Shown here: positions 36,619 through 48,500 of the stretch, piece by piece
Layout of the letters: each line of letters begins with the position of its first letter
Position numbering within the stretch: position 1 is the first letter of the stretch
Assembly: GCA_037954235.1 (NCBI GenBank)
Contig: JBBMOA010000004.1
Span: 7,496,001-7,560,000 of the forward strand
DNA: 64,000 bases
Direction of reading: 5' to 3'
Source: Aulostomus chinensis
Taxonomy: Eukaryota; Chordata; Actinopteri; Syngnathiformes; Aulostomidae
Notes under the pieces: model-generated
The model's input: only the letters and a program-made list of their open reading frames with translations
What the model was told of the DNA's origin: nothing
Database searches by the model: none
Program-made: the position numbers and the translations under genes

Positions 36619-39360
36619 TCACTGTTGTTGATAGGTGCTGGGCTCCTCCCACTCATCCCCTCCTGTAAGGGGATATTGTCCACACTGGACCGGTGCTGCC
36701 TGAGGAACAGGGGCCCTCATTCCTCTGGGTGGTCGGCCACTTCGTCCGTGCCCACATGGCACAGGTCCCTGCATGGGACATTCTCTTGCCCAGTGTCCAA
36801 GTTGACCACACACGTAGCACTCACCTCCCACCTGCTGTCCTCAAGGCAGTCCCCCATGGCCTCCTCAACCTCTCGCCCAGTCCCTTCCACCTCAACGTCC
36901 TCCCCTGTATCCTCCCCATGAGTTCTGAGCTCGCCATTGGGCGGCTGGTCCCCTCGGTGGACTGTGCAGCCTCGGTTGGGGAGCCCATGGGGGTACTGGG
37001 AACAGATCTGGTGTCTCTGGTCCAGCTCCCCAGCCATTTTCTGTAAACTGCTAGACATCATTTGTTTATGCATCATAGTTTCTTTTTGTCTCGCCTCTCC
37101 CAGCTGCAGCTTCAGTAATTGTGTTTGAAGATCTCTTACTGAATTTTCTTCTTTGTTCGCCTCATCTTTGGCTCTCTGCAGGTGGTGCACAAGATGCTTT
37201 TCCCATATGTTAGAATCACTTCCTGGTAAGTCAGGGTTACTCATCATGTTTTCTCTTACCGATTCAGGCACTCCATCCAACACAGCTTTGCGAAACCATT
37301 CCTGTTGAACCCCAGCCTTTCCGGAGTGGCAACCGGTGTTTCTGGTCCACTCATCTTTAGACTGAGTTAGATATTCTCGAGGATGCTGGCACGAGCTCCA
37401 GGTTAGTTTAGGAATGACGGCCATGTTAGGGAGTGGAAATTTGCTCCTAATAGCTTGCCCTAAGGGGTCTATGACTATTGTTAGTGCCACGTCATCAGGG
37501 TCTTCACTAGTGTCAGCGTCTAGTTCAATGTCTTTCAAGTCATGTCGGGACATGCAGCGGGATGCTACAGCTCTGAAATCACCGAGTGCCAGTTTCTGTC
37601 CAGTGGTTAACATATCTAATTTAGTCAACCAGAGTCCGCCTCCCGGCTGCACGGTGGTGCAGTTGTTAGCGCTGTGGCCTCACAGCAAGAAGGTTCCGGG
37701 TTCGAGTCCCAGCTTGGGCGCGGGATCTTACTGTGTGAGTCTCCATGTTCTCCCCGTGCCTGCGTGGGTTCTCTCTGGTACTCCGGCTTCCTCCCACCGT
37801 CCAAAGACATCAATTTGGGGACGAGGCCGATTGATTCTCTAAATTGACCGTAGGTATGAATGTGAGTGTGAATGGTTGTTCGTCTCTCTATGTTGGCCCT
37901 GCGATGGACTGGCGACCTGTCCAGGGTGAACCCCGCCTCTCGCCCGTTGACGCTGGGATAGGCTCCACCCCCCCGCAACCTTTAATAGAAAGGAATAAGT
38001 GGAAGACAATGAGTGAGTGAGTCCGCCTCCCTCCACTGGTGGAGGCATTTTATCAACGATTGATTGCACATAACCTAATACAAGAGGTTTGTATTTGTCA
38101 CCTCTGCCCCCTCCCATTTGCAGCAAGGGGTATTGTGTCCGCGCAGTGTCACGTTAGATGTACTATGTGGTGGCCGTGTTTTGGATTTTGTGATAGCGGG
38201 TCCTGATGCCTCACTCCTGATCTCTATCTCGTCGAGTGTTATGAGGTCCTTCTTCTCCTCGCTGTCTTCCAATGCTTCTCCTTCCTCCGTCTTCCAATAG
38301 CCAGAAAGCGAGCCCATCACTTCAACTCGTCTTCCTTTCCCAGGGCGTTTTGCCATCACCTCACGGGTCCAGAAGGATGGTGTTCATGGGTCATTAATCT
38401 TTTCCCGACGTACCCAGTCATCGAATGCGTCACTCTCTTCTCCTTAGTCTGCCAAAAGAAGTTCATATTCTGCATGATCAGAATTTGTGCCTTGAGAACC
38501 TACACTTCTGGCGTCCTCTTCTCCCTTTTCAGCCAGGGTCGGTTGGCCTTAGAGCACTGTACTTGCCTCCCTAGATGCAGTCTGTAGGAATTAAATTAGT
38601 CGATAGATCAGAAGTACTAATCTCAGGAAGCATTTTGTGAATTGCATACATTTCTGTGGCCATCTCCCTCCAAGGTGAGAAACAAAAGGACAGACAGTGA
38701 CGGAAACAGGATGAAGGGGGAGAGTTGAGAAGCAAATGCTAAACAGGTGCTACTTCCCATACAGTCATTGCTTTGATGTGGAAACCATTTGCCTTTTCTT
38801 TGTTGTTGAATGGAATAAAGGTTGGGACATTGTAAAGATTGAGAGAGAACATTCAGCAAGAGTCTTCTCTCCATGCTGCATGTATTGAAGAGACGTGATT
38901 CATCACACCGAGTATGGAATTCTTCAGACAATTAGGAACTCTCAACTGATCTACAGGGAGAATTTCCCTTACAAGTTGGGGCGGTGGATGCCTTCGCAGT
39001 CTCCACGATGAACCTGCCGGAGGTGACCTGTAGCGCAGGATAGAGTCCTGCTGGTGGAGCGGTTGGTGGACACCCGCTTTTCTCATATGGTGGTGGGGCC
39101 TGCTGGTGCTCCGGGTCATCCTTGGTGGGGACGGTCTCTCGATTTGCATGTTCCACTCCCTGACAAAACATAGCCAGACCATACCACGCCCTTCTCGCTT
39201 CCTCGTGTCTTTTCTCTTCTTTCCTCCACTTCTTCCTTTCCCGTAACTCTGCCTGGTCACCCTTCTTTTTAGCCTCATCCCTCTTTTCCCAGTTTTCTTT
39301 CTCCTTTTCCCACAACAACTTACCAAGTGCCTTCCTCTCATCTTTCTTGACTTTCAACAC
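36619..39360 (-). pseudogene. Retroviral gag, interrupted and frameshifted
   Basis: On the minus strand, 39360-38932 encodes a Lys/Glu-rich start and a proline-rich stretch with the late-domain motif PPPY. Further gag-like peptide runs at about 38359-38020, then from about 37652 down to 36850 after a SINE insertion, including a Gln/Glu-rich coiled segment. In a shifted frame at 36831-36619 lies a CCHC zinc knuckle (C-X2-C-X4-H-X4-C; CYVCGQLGHWAREC). Frameshifts and the insertion preclude an intact product. Confidence 0.7.
37647..38010 (+). mobile_element. Full-length tRNA-headed SINE inside gag
   Basis: The head carries box A-like ggtggtgcagttgttagcg and box B-like gggttcgagtccc, the two internal pol III promoter elements. 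It is followed by the body shared with the copies at 32185 and 33405, then an aggaataagtgg tail with gagt repeats. It is flanked by a 13-base target duplication, gagtccgcctccc, at 37634-37646 and again just after the tail. Confidence 0.85.
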
Positions 39361-39394
39361 GTCTATATTAAATCAAATCAATCTTTCCTTAGTC

Positions 39395-40995
39395 ACAGGT
39401 TATGAGCCACAGGCCTTTAAGGTGGCTGTCATCAACCCTTTACGTAAAAACCTTCTCTTGACCCAGATGTGTTAGCCAACTATAGGCCAATATCCAACCT
39501 CCCCTACATCTCCAAGATCCTTGAGAAGGTTGTCCTGGAGCAGCTACATGAACATCTGCACAGCAACGAGCTCTTTGAAGCCTTCCAGTCTGGATTCAGG
39601 GAACACCATAGCACTGAACCAGCACTGATCAGAGTCGCTAATGATCTTCTTACAGCTTCAGACAGAGGTCTCGTCTCTGTCTTTTTGGACCTCAGTGCTG
39701 CATTTGACACCATCGACCACAGCATCCTGCTACAGAGACTAGACCATGACATTGGGATTAAAGGAACTGCCCTAAAATGGTTTAAGTCCTACTTATCTGA
39801 CAGGTTTGTTTGTTCATGTTAATAATGACCATTCAGAGTATAGCAGAGTTACATATGGTGGACCACAGGGTTCAGTTTTAGGACCGATTCTCTTCCCTCT
39901 TTACATGCTCCCATTAGGGGACATAATCCAGAAGCACTCGATCAACTTCCACTGTTATGAGGACGACACACAACTCTACTGGTCGATGGAGCCAGACGAC
40001 ACAAGCCAGTTTACTAATCTGCTAGACTGCCTGAAAGACATCAAATCCTGGATGTCCTCTAACTTCTTAATGCTCAATTCAGATCAAACTGAGGTCATCA
40101 TGTTTGGACCTAAACCCCTCAGGGACACCTCTCTAACCAGATCACTACTCTAGATGGCATCACCCTGACCCTGAGGACAACTGCAAGGAACCTTGGAGTC
40201 ATTTTTGACCATGACCTTTCCTTCAGCTCCCACATAAATCATGTGACCAGGACCGCCTTCTTCCACCTGCAGTATCACTAAGATTAGGAACATCCTTTCC
40301 CAGAGTGATGCTGAGAAACTGGTGCATGCATTCATCACTTCTAGGCTGGACCACTGCAACTCTCTCCTGTCAGGATGTCCCAACAACTCTCTAAGAGTCT
40401 CCAGCTGGTCCAGAACGCTGCAGCCAGGGTTCTGACAGGAGTTAAGAAGAGAGAACACATCTCTCCACTTTAGCTTCTCTCCTTCCTGTAGGATCTAGAA
40501 TCCACTTCAAAGTCCTTCTGCTGACTCATCAGGCTCTCAATGATGAAGCTCCATCCTCTCTGAAAGACCTCATTAGTCCCTCCTGTCCCACCAGAGCACT
40601 CCGCTCCCAGAATGCAGGTCTGTTAGTGACTCCCAGTATCTCTAAAACAGACTGGGAGGTGGAGCCTTCAGGTACCGGTTCCTCTACTGTGGAACCAGCA
40701 TCTCTCCATGGGTCAGAGAGGCAGACACTCTTGACTACTTTTAAGTCCAGGCTTATGACCTTCCTTTAAGACAGAGCCTTCAGTCAGGACTGGTTCAGGT
40801 AGCTCTGAACCATTGATAGCTATGCTGCTACAGGCTGAGACTGCTGGGGGACACATCAGGTTACATGGAGCCCTCCCCTCCCCTCCTCTCCCCCCCTCCT
40901 CTCCTCTCCTCTCCTCTCCTCTCCTACAAACAGGCTACAAAGAAAACTGCCTTGCCTTCTTTCCTGGTCCACTTTGACCACACAATATAAAATAT
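39395..40995 (+). mobile_element. L2/Maui-type LINE, 5'-truncated
   Basis: Non-LTR reverse transcriptase remnant. NYRPISNLPYISKILEKVV and SVFLDLSAAFDTIDHSIL, then (after a frameshift near 39806) GPQGSVLGPILFPLYMLPLG and HCYEDDTQLY, are the ordered RT blocks of the L2 clade; the usual YADD is YEDD here. Beyond 40150 the C-terminal part continues with many stops (NLGVIFDHDLSF, SLQLVQNAAARVLTGVKKRE). It ends in a (ctcct)n tract near 40870-40925. Inactive. Confidence 0.88.
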
Positions 40996-41323
40996 GTAGC
41001 AGAATTCGGGGGTCCTGAATTCCCCGGGACTCCAACCCAGCACCTTATAGGACTCTGACCCAAGGCCCTATTCCCTCGTCAGAGAATAGTGGGGTTGCCA
41101 AACCAAGGACAATATCAACTCTTTTTCACTCTTTTCATTCTTCACCATAGACTCCATAATTTGGAACTGAACACTAGGACACTGTTAACTCTTAATTTGG
41201 TAAAATTCTCAAATGTGCAGAATTTGTTGTAACAGGTTTCTGCTTACCTTTTTCTGTTGGTCGACCAGAGTTCGTGGTGTCTTTTGTGCTCAGTCAAAAC
41301 AGCCAAATTAAGATCTCACTCTC

Positions 41324-41341
41324 ATCCTGGACGAGCCCCTA
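41324..41341 (-). other. Primer binding site, tRNA-Pro-like
   Basis: On the minus strand the sequence reads aggggctcgtccaggat just inside the LTR. It differs from the gammaretroviral tRNA-Pro site by about two bases. Confidence 0.65.
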
Positions 41342-41601
41342 AATTGTTGAAGTTCGCCGACTTCACCTGTCCGTTGATGAGAAGAGATCAACCGGAGTCG
41401 TCTGCTTTAGACAAATCAACACTTTATTTCACCCAACAAAGCAGACACAGATCTATCTGGAGACCTTCACTACAGGCACTTTGAGAGTGCAGCAGAGAGT
41501 CTGAATAAGATATGAACGGACAGTGAATATATGCTTGAAGCCACACCTTTTTTGCATACGTAATTTTACACTCATGCATATCACACTTCTTGATTAGTAC
41601 T
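41342..41601 (-). repeat. Retroviral LTR copy (5' on the element)
   Basis: Shares 41438-41601 with the left LTR. On the minus strand it has AATAAA (near 41425) in the R region and a U5 leading to the primer site. The exact outer end is uncertain because similarity fades near 41601. Confidence 0.7.
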
Positions 41602-43020
41602 CCTGCCTCCTGCACAGTCAGGTCGTCGTGTCCTGTTGTTTTCGTCATTCAGCCTTGACAGTTCGGGCGCAACTAGCAGCCTGCACAACTTAATACAAAC
41701 AATCACGTCATGTACTGATACACAATCAACTCCTGATATGGTGATGACATATGAACAGAACATGATCAAAAGCTCATTTTCTCACAGTTTGAAGGTGAAA
41801 TTTTGTTGCCAGTAACAGAGGTTCTGCAAGGTGGTTCTAGTATAAACTACCCCGTGTGCTGTTAGCCCCCCCGGTACCGTCCAACATGACTGGCTAGTGG
41901 ACTCATCAGAGCAGCAGGTGGAGCTCCTCGCCGTCAGCAGCGTTCCATACCCTACGGTACTACTGTCGTGCTGTGGTGTCGGCAGTAAAAGGCAAACTGT
42001 TGTTAAAAGCCTATCCTTGTCTGTCAGTGAGACTCCAGAGGCAGCAGCCTTGTACTGGAGGGGCAGTTACAGCCATGAGAGCCCACGAGAGGCGGCTCTT
42101 GTGTGACAGACCTCTTTTTATGCAGAGGCTGGGGCCGCCCTCTCAGCAACACGTGTTCCCACGGAGATAAGCAGGCTGTACAAGGTCACTGTACCGCTGC
42201 TGGACACTCTTTCTGATACAGCTTGCACATCGGTCTCACTTCTCATTAATCTGGATCACAACGCTTGAGTTCTCTTCGTTACAAAGTCGCAACATCTTTT
42301 AAACCATGGCGTGTCATGCTGACGTGTAGCTTGGATCCGAGCGTGTGGCTGGTACGTAAGTCACAGGGCGCCGTCGCATACAAATTCTCATCACTGTCTT
42401 TCCTGAAAGACTTTCATATCGCCACCTTCTTAAAATAATTGCCAAAGTCATTTTTTGACAATTTTTTTTTGCTTAAATCAACTCCTAATGATGTTTTTTT
42501 GACAATTTTTTTTTGCTTAAATCAACTCCTAATGATGTTTTTTTGACAATTTTTTTTCCTGAAAAAAATAGCAAAAAAATGACTCAGGCAAATATTTTAA
42601 GCAGGGCACAATATTGTCAATAAAGCTGGTGAGAGGTTGCTGACATTTGTGTTCAACCCACTTATTTGGAAGAACCTGGGGTTTGTGACCTCTGCTAGAA
42701 TCGCTGTGTGTTTCCACTGACTCGTTTCTGAACTGGAGGAGTGTGTGTGCGCGGTGCTAATGAGCTCTGCTCAGGACCAGGTGGGACCAGGTGGGATCCA
42801 TCATGTGTTATCTGCAGCTTGTCTGGTGAATCTGAGGTGCAGAAGGAGAGGAAAATGTTGAAAATATCAGAATGTGTAAATGTGTATGTCATTTCTTAAT
42901 GTAATTACGTGTGTGTGTTATTTTTGTATGTGTATTTGTTTATACGTTCATTTATTTGAGACTTCGTGAAAGTAATTCCCAATGTGCTCTCCATACCAGT
43001 TGGTAGCGGTAATGCACCAT
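41602..43020. other. Intergenic upstream of resf1
   Basis: No gene recognised; contains a 44-bp tandem repeat at 42451-42560. Confidence 0.5.
42451..42560. repeat. 44-bp tandem repeat, about 2.5 copies
   Basis: Unit contains ttttttgacaatttttttt then gcttaaatcaactcctaatg. Confidence 0.9.
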
Positions 43021-43330
43021 ACTGCGGTTAGCTACCGCTATAAGTAGCCACGAAGAAGAAGAGGAAGAAGAAGTAGCCGGCAGCAAGTAGCAGAAGTTGA
43101 GGCGGGCGGAGGAGCGCGGAGGGCGGCGTAGTTTCTGGGAGTTTTCCAGGAACTGAGGAGTGTTTCGGCTTCCCGCAGGAGACGATAACCGGGGCAGCAG
43201 TTCATGAAGACGATCGTCTTCCTCACCCATTCGAAGACTGTTCCGTTCCAAAAAAGAACTAACGGCCATCTTGAAGAAACTTCGGAAGTTACGTTCCTGA
43301 CTGTGTGAGCCTCAGTACGAGGGAAGAGTC
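43021..43330 (+). promoter_or_regulatory. Candidate resf1 promoter and 5' noncoding exon
   Basis: CpG-rich stretch after AT-rich DNA, with purine runs (gaagaagaagaggaagaaga) and a strong donor gtcg|gtgagtg at 43330/43331. Position and strand fit a noncoding first exon spliced to the exon that begins near 45522. No transcript evidence; inferred. Confidence 0.4.
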
Positions 43331-45521
43331 GGTGAGTGACCGGAGACTGTGACCCGCCAGCTCGTCGGTTGTAACGGTGAAGCACACTTGCTCACACGAT
43401 TTAAACCAGGTTTTGTCTTCAAGGACAGTGACTTGTAGTTGATTGTAGTTTAGTTTATTATGGTTGCTGCTATTTCTCTTTCTGCTGTTGTAACAGTGCC
43501 AGTTTTCCCACTGAGGGACGAATGACAGTTTATCTTGTATTTTATCTCATGTCTTACCTTATATCTTATCTTGAAGTAGCTGCAGCAGTGACGGTCCAGC
43601 TGGTGTTGCCACCAGTTCAGCTTCAGCTCCATGGCTTGACGGACTCTCACTGGGTCCAGCATAAGTCCTCCCAGTACGAACAGGCCAGTTAACAATAAGA
43701 GGAGCCAGATTCAGAACCAACATGTTTTCCTCTCCAGCAGCTCCAAGTGGAGCAGAGCTTCCTCTGGAGAGTTTACGTCTGCAGTTTTAGTTCTGCTGCT
43801 CTCGTCTGCGAGTGAAGGTTCTCAGTCGTCCAGGTCGTGGCACTCTAAGCGTTCGGTGAAGGCAACTGGACTTCCGGACGAAACGACTTCTCTGCCAGGA
43901 GAAGCTTTACCTCGGTCTTAGACTGCTGCTTGTGTCCAGCAACATCTGCTGCAGCTGGCATGGACACGTGCAGCATGAAAAATGGAACCGAGTGATTGTG
44001 AAATAAACTCACATCATATTTACCTCTCAACGTTGAGAAGTTGAATGTCAGAGCAGATGTCCATCCCCACTGGTCCTGGATCTGCTCCACCTCACTGCTG
44101 GTAAAGGAAGGTTTTCATCTCTGCTTGTTCATGGAGGGTTGTTGGTTGGAGGGTCATAGAAGGAGGGAGGTTCTACTCCTGCTCGCCCGGGAGGGAGGTT
44201 CTCCACCTGCTCGACAGGGAGGGAAACCTGAATGTCCAAAGACGTGCGGTAGATCCATCACTGGATGACAGGGTGCCTGGAATGATCAGATGATGCATGA
44301 GTAATCAGACGGAGCTACACAGGAGCTGAGATTACGAGTGCAGGAACATAATTTGTTAACTGAGGTTTATGAAACCTCCTGGGAGCCTGAGGGACGATGA
44401 CACAGCTGATTGAGTGGTTTCAAACTGGGCCAAAGGCACAATTCAAATCCCCTCCAGCTGATGAGTAGATTAGATTTGCTTAGTAATGTCTATGACAGCT
44501 CAACATCATCAAAAATCTGGTGTTTAAACCTTCACTCGCGAGACCTTTAATGGTAGTAATGTAGCTGCCCCGTATTCATCAGCTCTCACATGAGTAGGAG
44601 AACATGGAGTTCTCTTGTTAATTGACCAAGGAGCTCAGAGCCCACATTGAAGCTGCTGTGTCTGAGTTGAGCCATTTGAGTTGACGGAATTATGGAGGTG
44701 AATCTGTTCCGTCGAATTTATTTTTTTCTTCATTTAATTTTTTTATAGAAAGCCATTGAATTTCAAGCACTGACTATTTCTGCACTGAAATTATGTATCA
44801 ATTTTTTTGCCTCTAAGTTAAACTTCAATATCTTTCAGAGTTCACAAATTCAGATTCCAATGTTTAAAAAAAAAAATCAATTGATACATCTTCAGGTGGT
44901 CAAATTTAATAGGCCACAGTCTGATGCCAAAATACGAGATAAGAAATTCAGAATGTACATCCAGGAACTGTAACAAAAGCAACTGATGCTAGATCTGGTC
45001 AAACCAGAATCCAGTCTGATAAGGTCCACCCCTTTGGTCATGTGACAGTGATGCTGGAAGACGTTTGCGTCCGCTAAGCAGACCTCAGGGATCACTTTAT
45101 CAAGTCAAGTGAAGTTTACTTCTGCAGCACCCAATCTCCGCTCCGTTACCTCCGGCCATGGCTCTGTGGCAGCACCAGCACTGTGGCTCCCCAACACGCC
45201 CCCTTGTGTTTCAGCAGTGCTCTGAATCACACGACAGTTCCACTTAAAACCACAGAAGTCAATTCCATGTCTCCTCATGCAGACATCAGAGGAGTCTGGA
45301 GTCCTGACGTTGAAACAAGGCTGAATGTTGTAACCGTGGCAGTGACATCACAACAGTTCAAAATGCACTCGCTGAGGCACCCATGTGAAAATTTCCCTCA
45401 AATATTCACAGAAAGTAGTCACATACAGTATGATTTTGGTCACGGACCAGAACCCTCAACCTGTCTGACTGAACGTGGAACTGTTCACTGCCTAATTTTG
45501 CTTCTTCCTGTGTTTCTCCAG
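43331..45521. other. Probable first intron of resf1
   Basis: No coding exon supported. A short open frame at 45183-45527 runs into the acceptor region (tttctccag at 45513-45521) and lacks supporting splice signals. Confidence 0.4.
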
Positions 45522-45571
45522 ACATGAACTGATCAACTGCAGTCATCACATGAACGGTTGTGCTCCCTGCA

Positions 45572-48500
45572 ATGCACTCTGGATGTCCTCATAGCAAAGG
45601 AGGGGCCTTCCTGCTTTCTAGCAGCATGGAAGTGTCAGTGGTCAACAACATCACACCTGAACCAGTGGTTTGCCTTGCGAATGGAATGAAAAACCCAATG
45701 GCAGCAGCATCTTGTACCACAGCTTCCAGTCAAGTGCAGTGGCAGGGAGGCTTTGCGCATTCCCAACAGGATGTTCCAGATGCCCTCCACCAGCAGGAGG
45801 CACAAGTAGCCACAGCGAGCACTGGATTCTCTGAGACCTTTATGCTACAGCAGGGATCCTCTGTGCCTCAGAGGGACCAGCAGAGATCTTGCCCATTGCT
45901 GACAGCCTTTCAAGCAGGACAGAGTCTTCCAGATTCCAAATCCTGGATCACCACCCTGTCTCCATCAGACAAAGCTCATACCATCATTCCATTAAATGCT
46001 AGTGCTCCTTTATCCCATGAGAGACTCTCCAAGATTTGGGAAAATATGCTAGCTGCTTTAAATTGTGGAAAGACTGGAACCCAAATCCAATATCATTCTG
46101 GAGGACCACATTCTACCCCTCTCAAGCAGCAGGTCTCGTCTTCTCAACTGTTATCAGGTTTGGGCTTTCCAGGCGCAGAAGCAGGACCACTACTAGATGA
46201 ACAAATCCATAACGTTATTGCAAAAAAGGTTGCATATTATAGGAGGGTTTTATCTGAGAACAACTCCGTTGTGTCATGTGGTGAATGTGAAAACCCCAAT
46301 GCAGAGACATGTTTCCGCTCTAATGGGAGGATTGTCTCACTGCAGACGGCCCGCGTCAGGCCAGAGTCAAACAGGGTGAAGTCTACTCTCCCAGCCTCTG
46401 GCAACAGTGTGGAGAGGCAGAGTCAAGCGATTGAAGAGGAAGGCTCAGTGGTGGTTGATTGTACTGCATCAAAGAACCAATCAACAGGTATGCTCCTCTC
46501 TGTGATAGAAAGAAGGGACCGTCTTGAAAAGAGTTGGCCTGTAGGTTGTGTATTGTTCATGAAAAAAATGTAAGAATCTCAAAGATTTGTCTAGTGATGT
46601 GTATATGTGAATTTAGAGTGGTTTGGCTATTCATGGTTATTCATTAACTGCAGTGAAGGAGCTGATTGCTACTCAGGGCAATGTTGCGACTGTGTCAGAG
46701 ATTGAAACATTTTCTTAAGTTGTACTGTAGCAATATTGGATTGGGGATATAGGTAATGTTCTTTTTATATCCACAGAATATCCACAACTGTTGGAAGTTG
46801 CTGCCATTTGCACAAAGAAGGAATATGAGAATCCGGTGGTTGTCAGCACATCGTCTGGAATGGCACTGAAGAAACTGACTGAGAAGAACCCCAGTTTAAT
46901 GATTAACTGCAGCTCATTGCAAAAGGGGTTTGTGTCTGTTTGTCTGGAGAAGGATTTAGAGGAAATAGACCAAGAGTCTGTTGCTTCTTCGGATCTCAGC
47001 CTCATTCAAGAGAAGAATAAAGGAGACACATGGCTAACGCATACAGAGGGAGTGGGACGGGACACAGGGACTGTCATCGTGCAGCATCCGCAAAGTAAGA
47101 CTTCGCCCACTGAAGTTCACTATGTGAATACAGATGCACACAAAAACATTCATCAGCAACTCGACTGTGTGACCTGTGAGGAAGTGATCGCACGTTGCAC
47201 CTCAAATTCCTCAAATGAAACATTCCCAGAGCCGAATGCTGTGCTTGTGCCTACAAACCAAACTGATCAGTTGAGCGCACAAAGAATTTGTGAAGGTGCT
47301 GTGGAGGAAGCAGGTCCTGCATATACACAAAGTAGTTTGGACATTTTACGAATGAAAGAAGACAGCCCTCTTGACAGATGGGAAGGGGAATCGGCTCTCC
47401 CGCTTAATTTAAAAGCTCCACAATATGAAGACATTTCTGATGTTGAAGATGTGCCACCCTGGGCCTTGAAACTCCCCACCCAGTGTGAGGAACCTCAATA
47501 TGAAGACATAAGTGAGGATGAAAACTCCCAAACTGAGAATACAGCGCTAGAGATGCCTTCAATTGCAGTATTACCTGAACCCAGTAATAAGCCGTCACGA
47601 TGTGAAGAGGTCCTCAGACTTGGTCAGGCTGAAATACCAACAGAAACGACTTCAGATGAAGGAGGGATTCCAGCGAGGAAGCGCTCACAAAAGCCAGGAA
47701 CAAATGATGTCGCACAGCATTGTGGCTGTTTGTGTTTAGTTGAGACTAATGATGTATTTCATTGTCAACTATGTCCTCTGTGTGACAGTCAGGCGTATAT
47801 AGAGAAAGATGGTGATCACATGGATAATTGTAGTGTTATACCTATAAGCATATCATCCCTTAGATATGAGCCGGCAGATGAATACCAGGGCAGCCCTGAA
47901 GAAGTCCTGTTTGAAGATGAAGAAGCGAGAGAAAGTGAAAGACCAGGTGCCTCGAGTCCGAACTTAGAGTTAGAACCACAACCAGTGGTGGCTCCAACTT
48001 CATTCACCTTGGAGGTCTTTGACACTCTTCAGAGCTTTCAAAATGCAAAATCTGTGCAATGTGATGATCTTTTTGTAGTGGCATCAGGCATGAGCACACC
48101 AGAATGTGAAGTAAACTCTGAGGAAGAGCCATATCTACCTCAGAGTAGAAGCAGGTCTAGCTCCAAGACTGAAGACAGTTGTGAAACTGAAGACAGTTGT
48201 AATTATTCACCTGCATCAGAACACAACCTCTTGACTGTTTCAAGGAAAATGTTGATGTCCACATCTCTGACGTCAGAGAATGATGATGATGATCCTGTGT
48301 GTGGAAAACGTGACAATGTCCCAAATGTACTAATTAGTCCGACGTCATCCTGTATTCAAAAACTCAAACAGCTGTTAAAACACAAGACTGTCTCCAAGCC
48401 CATGCAACCAAAAATCATCGATCGAAGTCCTTCAAAACAGGAAACTAACAACATAATCATTATTTCTGACTCAGAGGATGAAAGCAACCAAACCTATAAG

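Larger units (their letters stand above)
36327..41601 (-). mobile_element. Endogenous retrovirus remnant, gag-only, minus strand
   Basis: Two direct copies of an LTR segment (36327-36490 and 41438-41601) flank gag-like coding on the minus strand. Next to the right-hand LTR is an 18-base sequence resembling the tRNA-Pro primer binding site of gammaretroviruses. No reverse transcriptase, integrase or env similarity was found between the zinc knuckle and the left LTR, so the element was deleted or assembled by recombination. An L2 LINE (about 39395-40995) and a SINE (37647-38010) were inserted later. Confidence 0.75.

Noticed and set aside
37647..37715. tRNA gene
   Set aside because: Box A and B are present but no cloverleaf closes and the sequence continues into a SINE body with target duplication.
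45183..45527. Upstream open frame as resf1 N-terminus
   Set aside because: Ends in a stop before the resf1 frame and lies across the 45521 acceptor.
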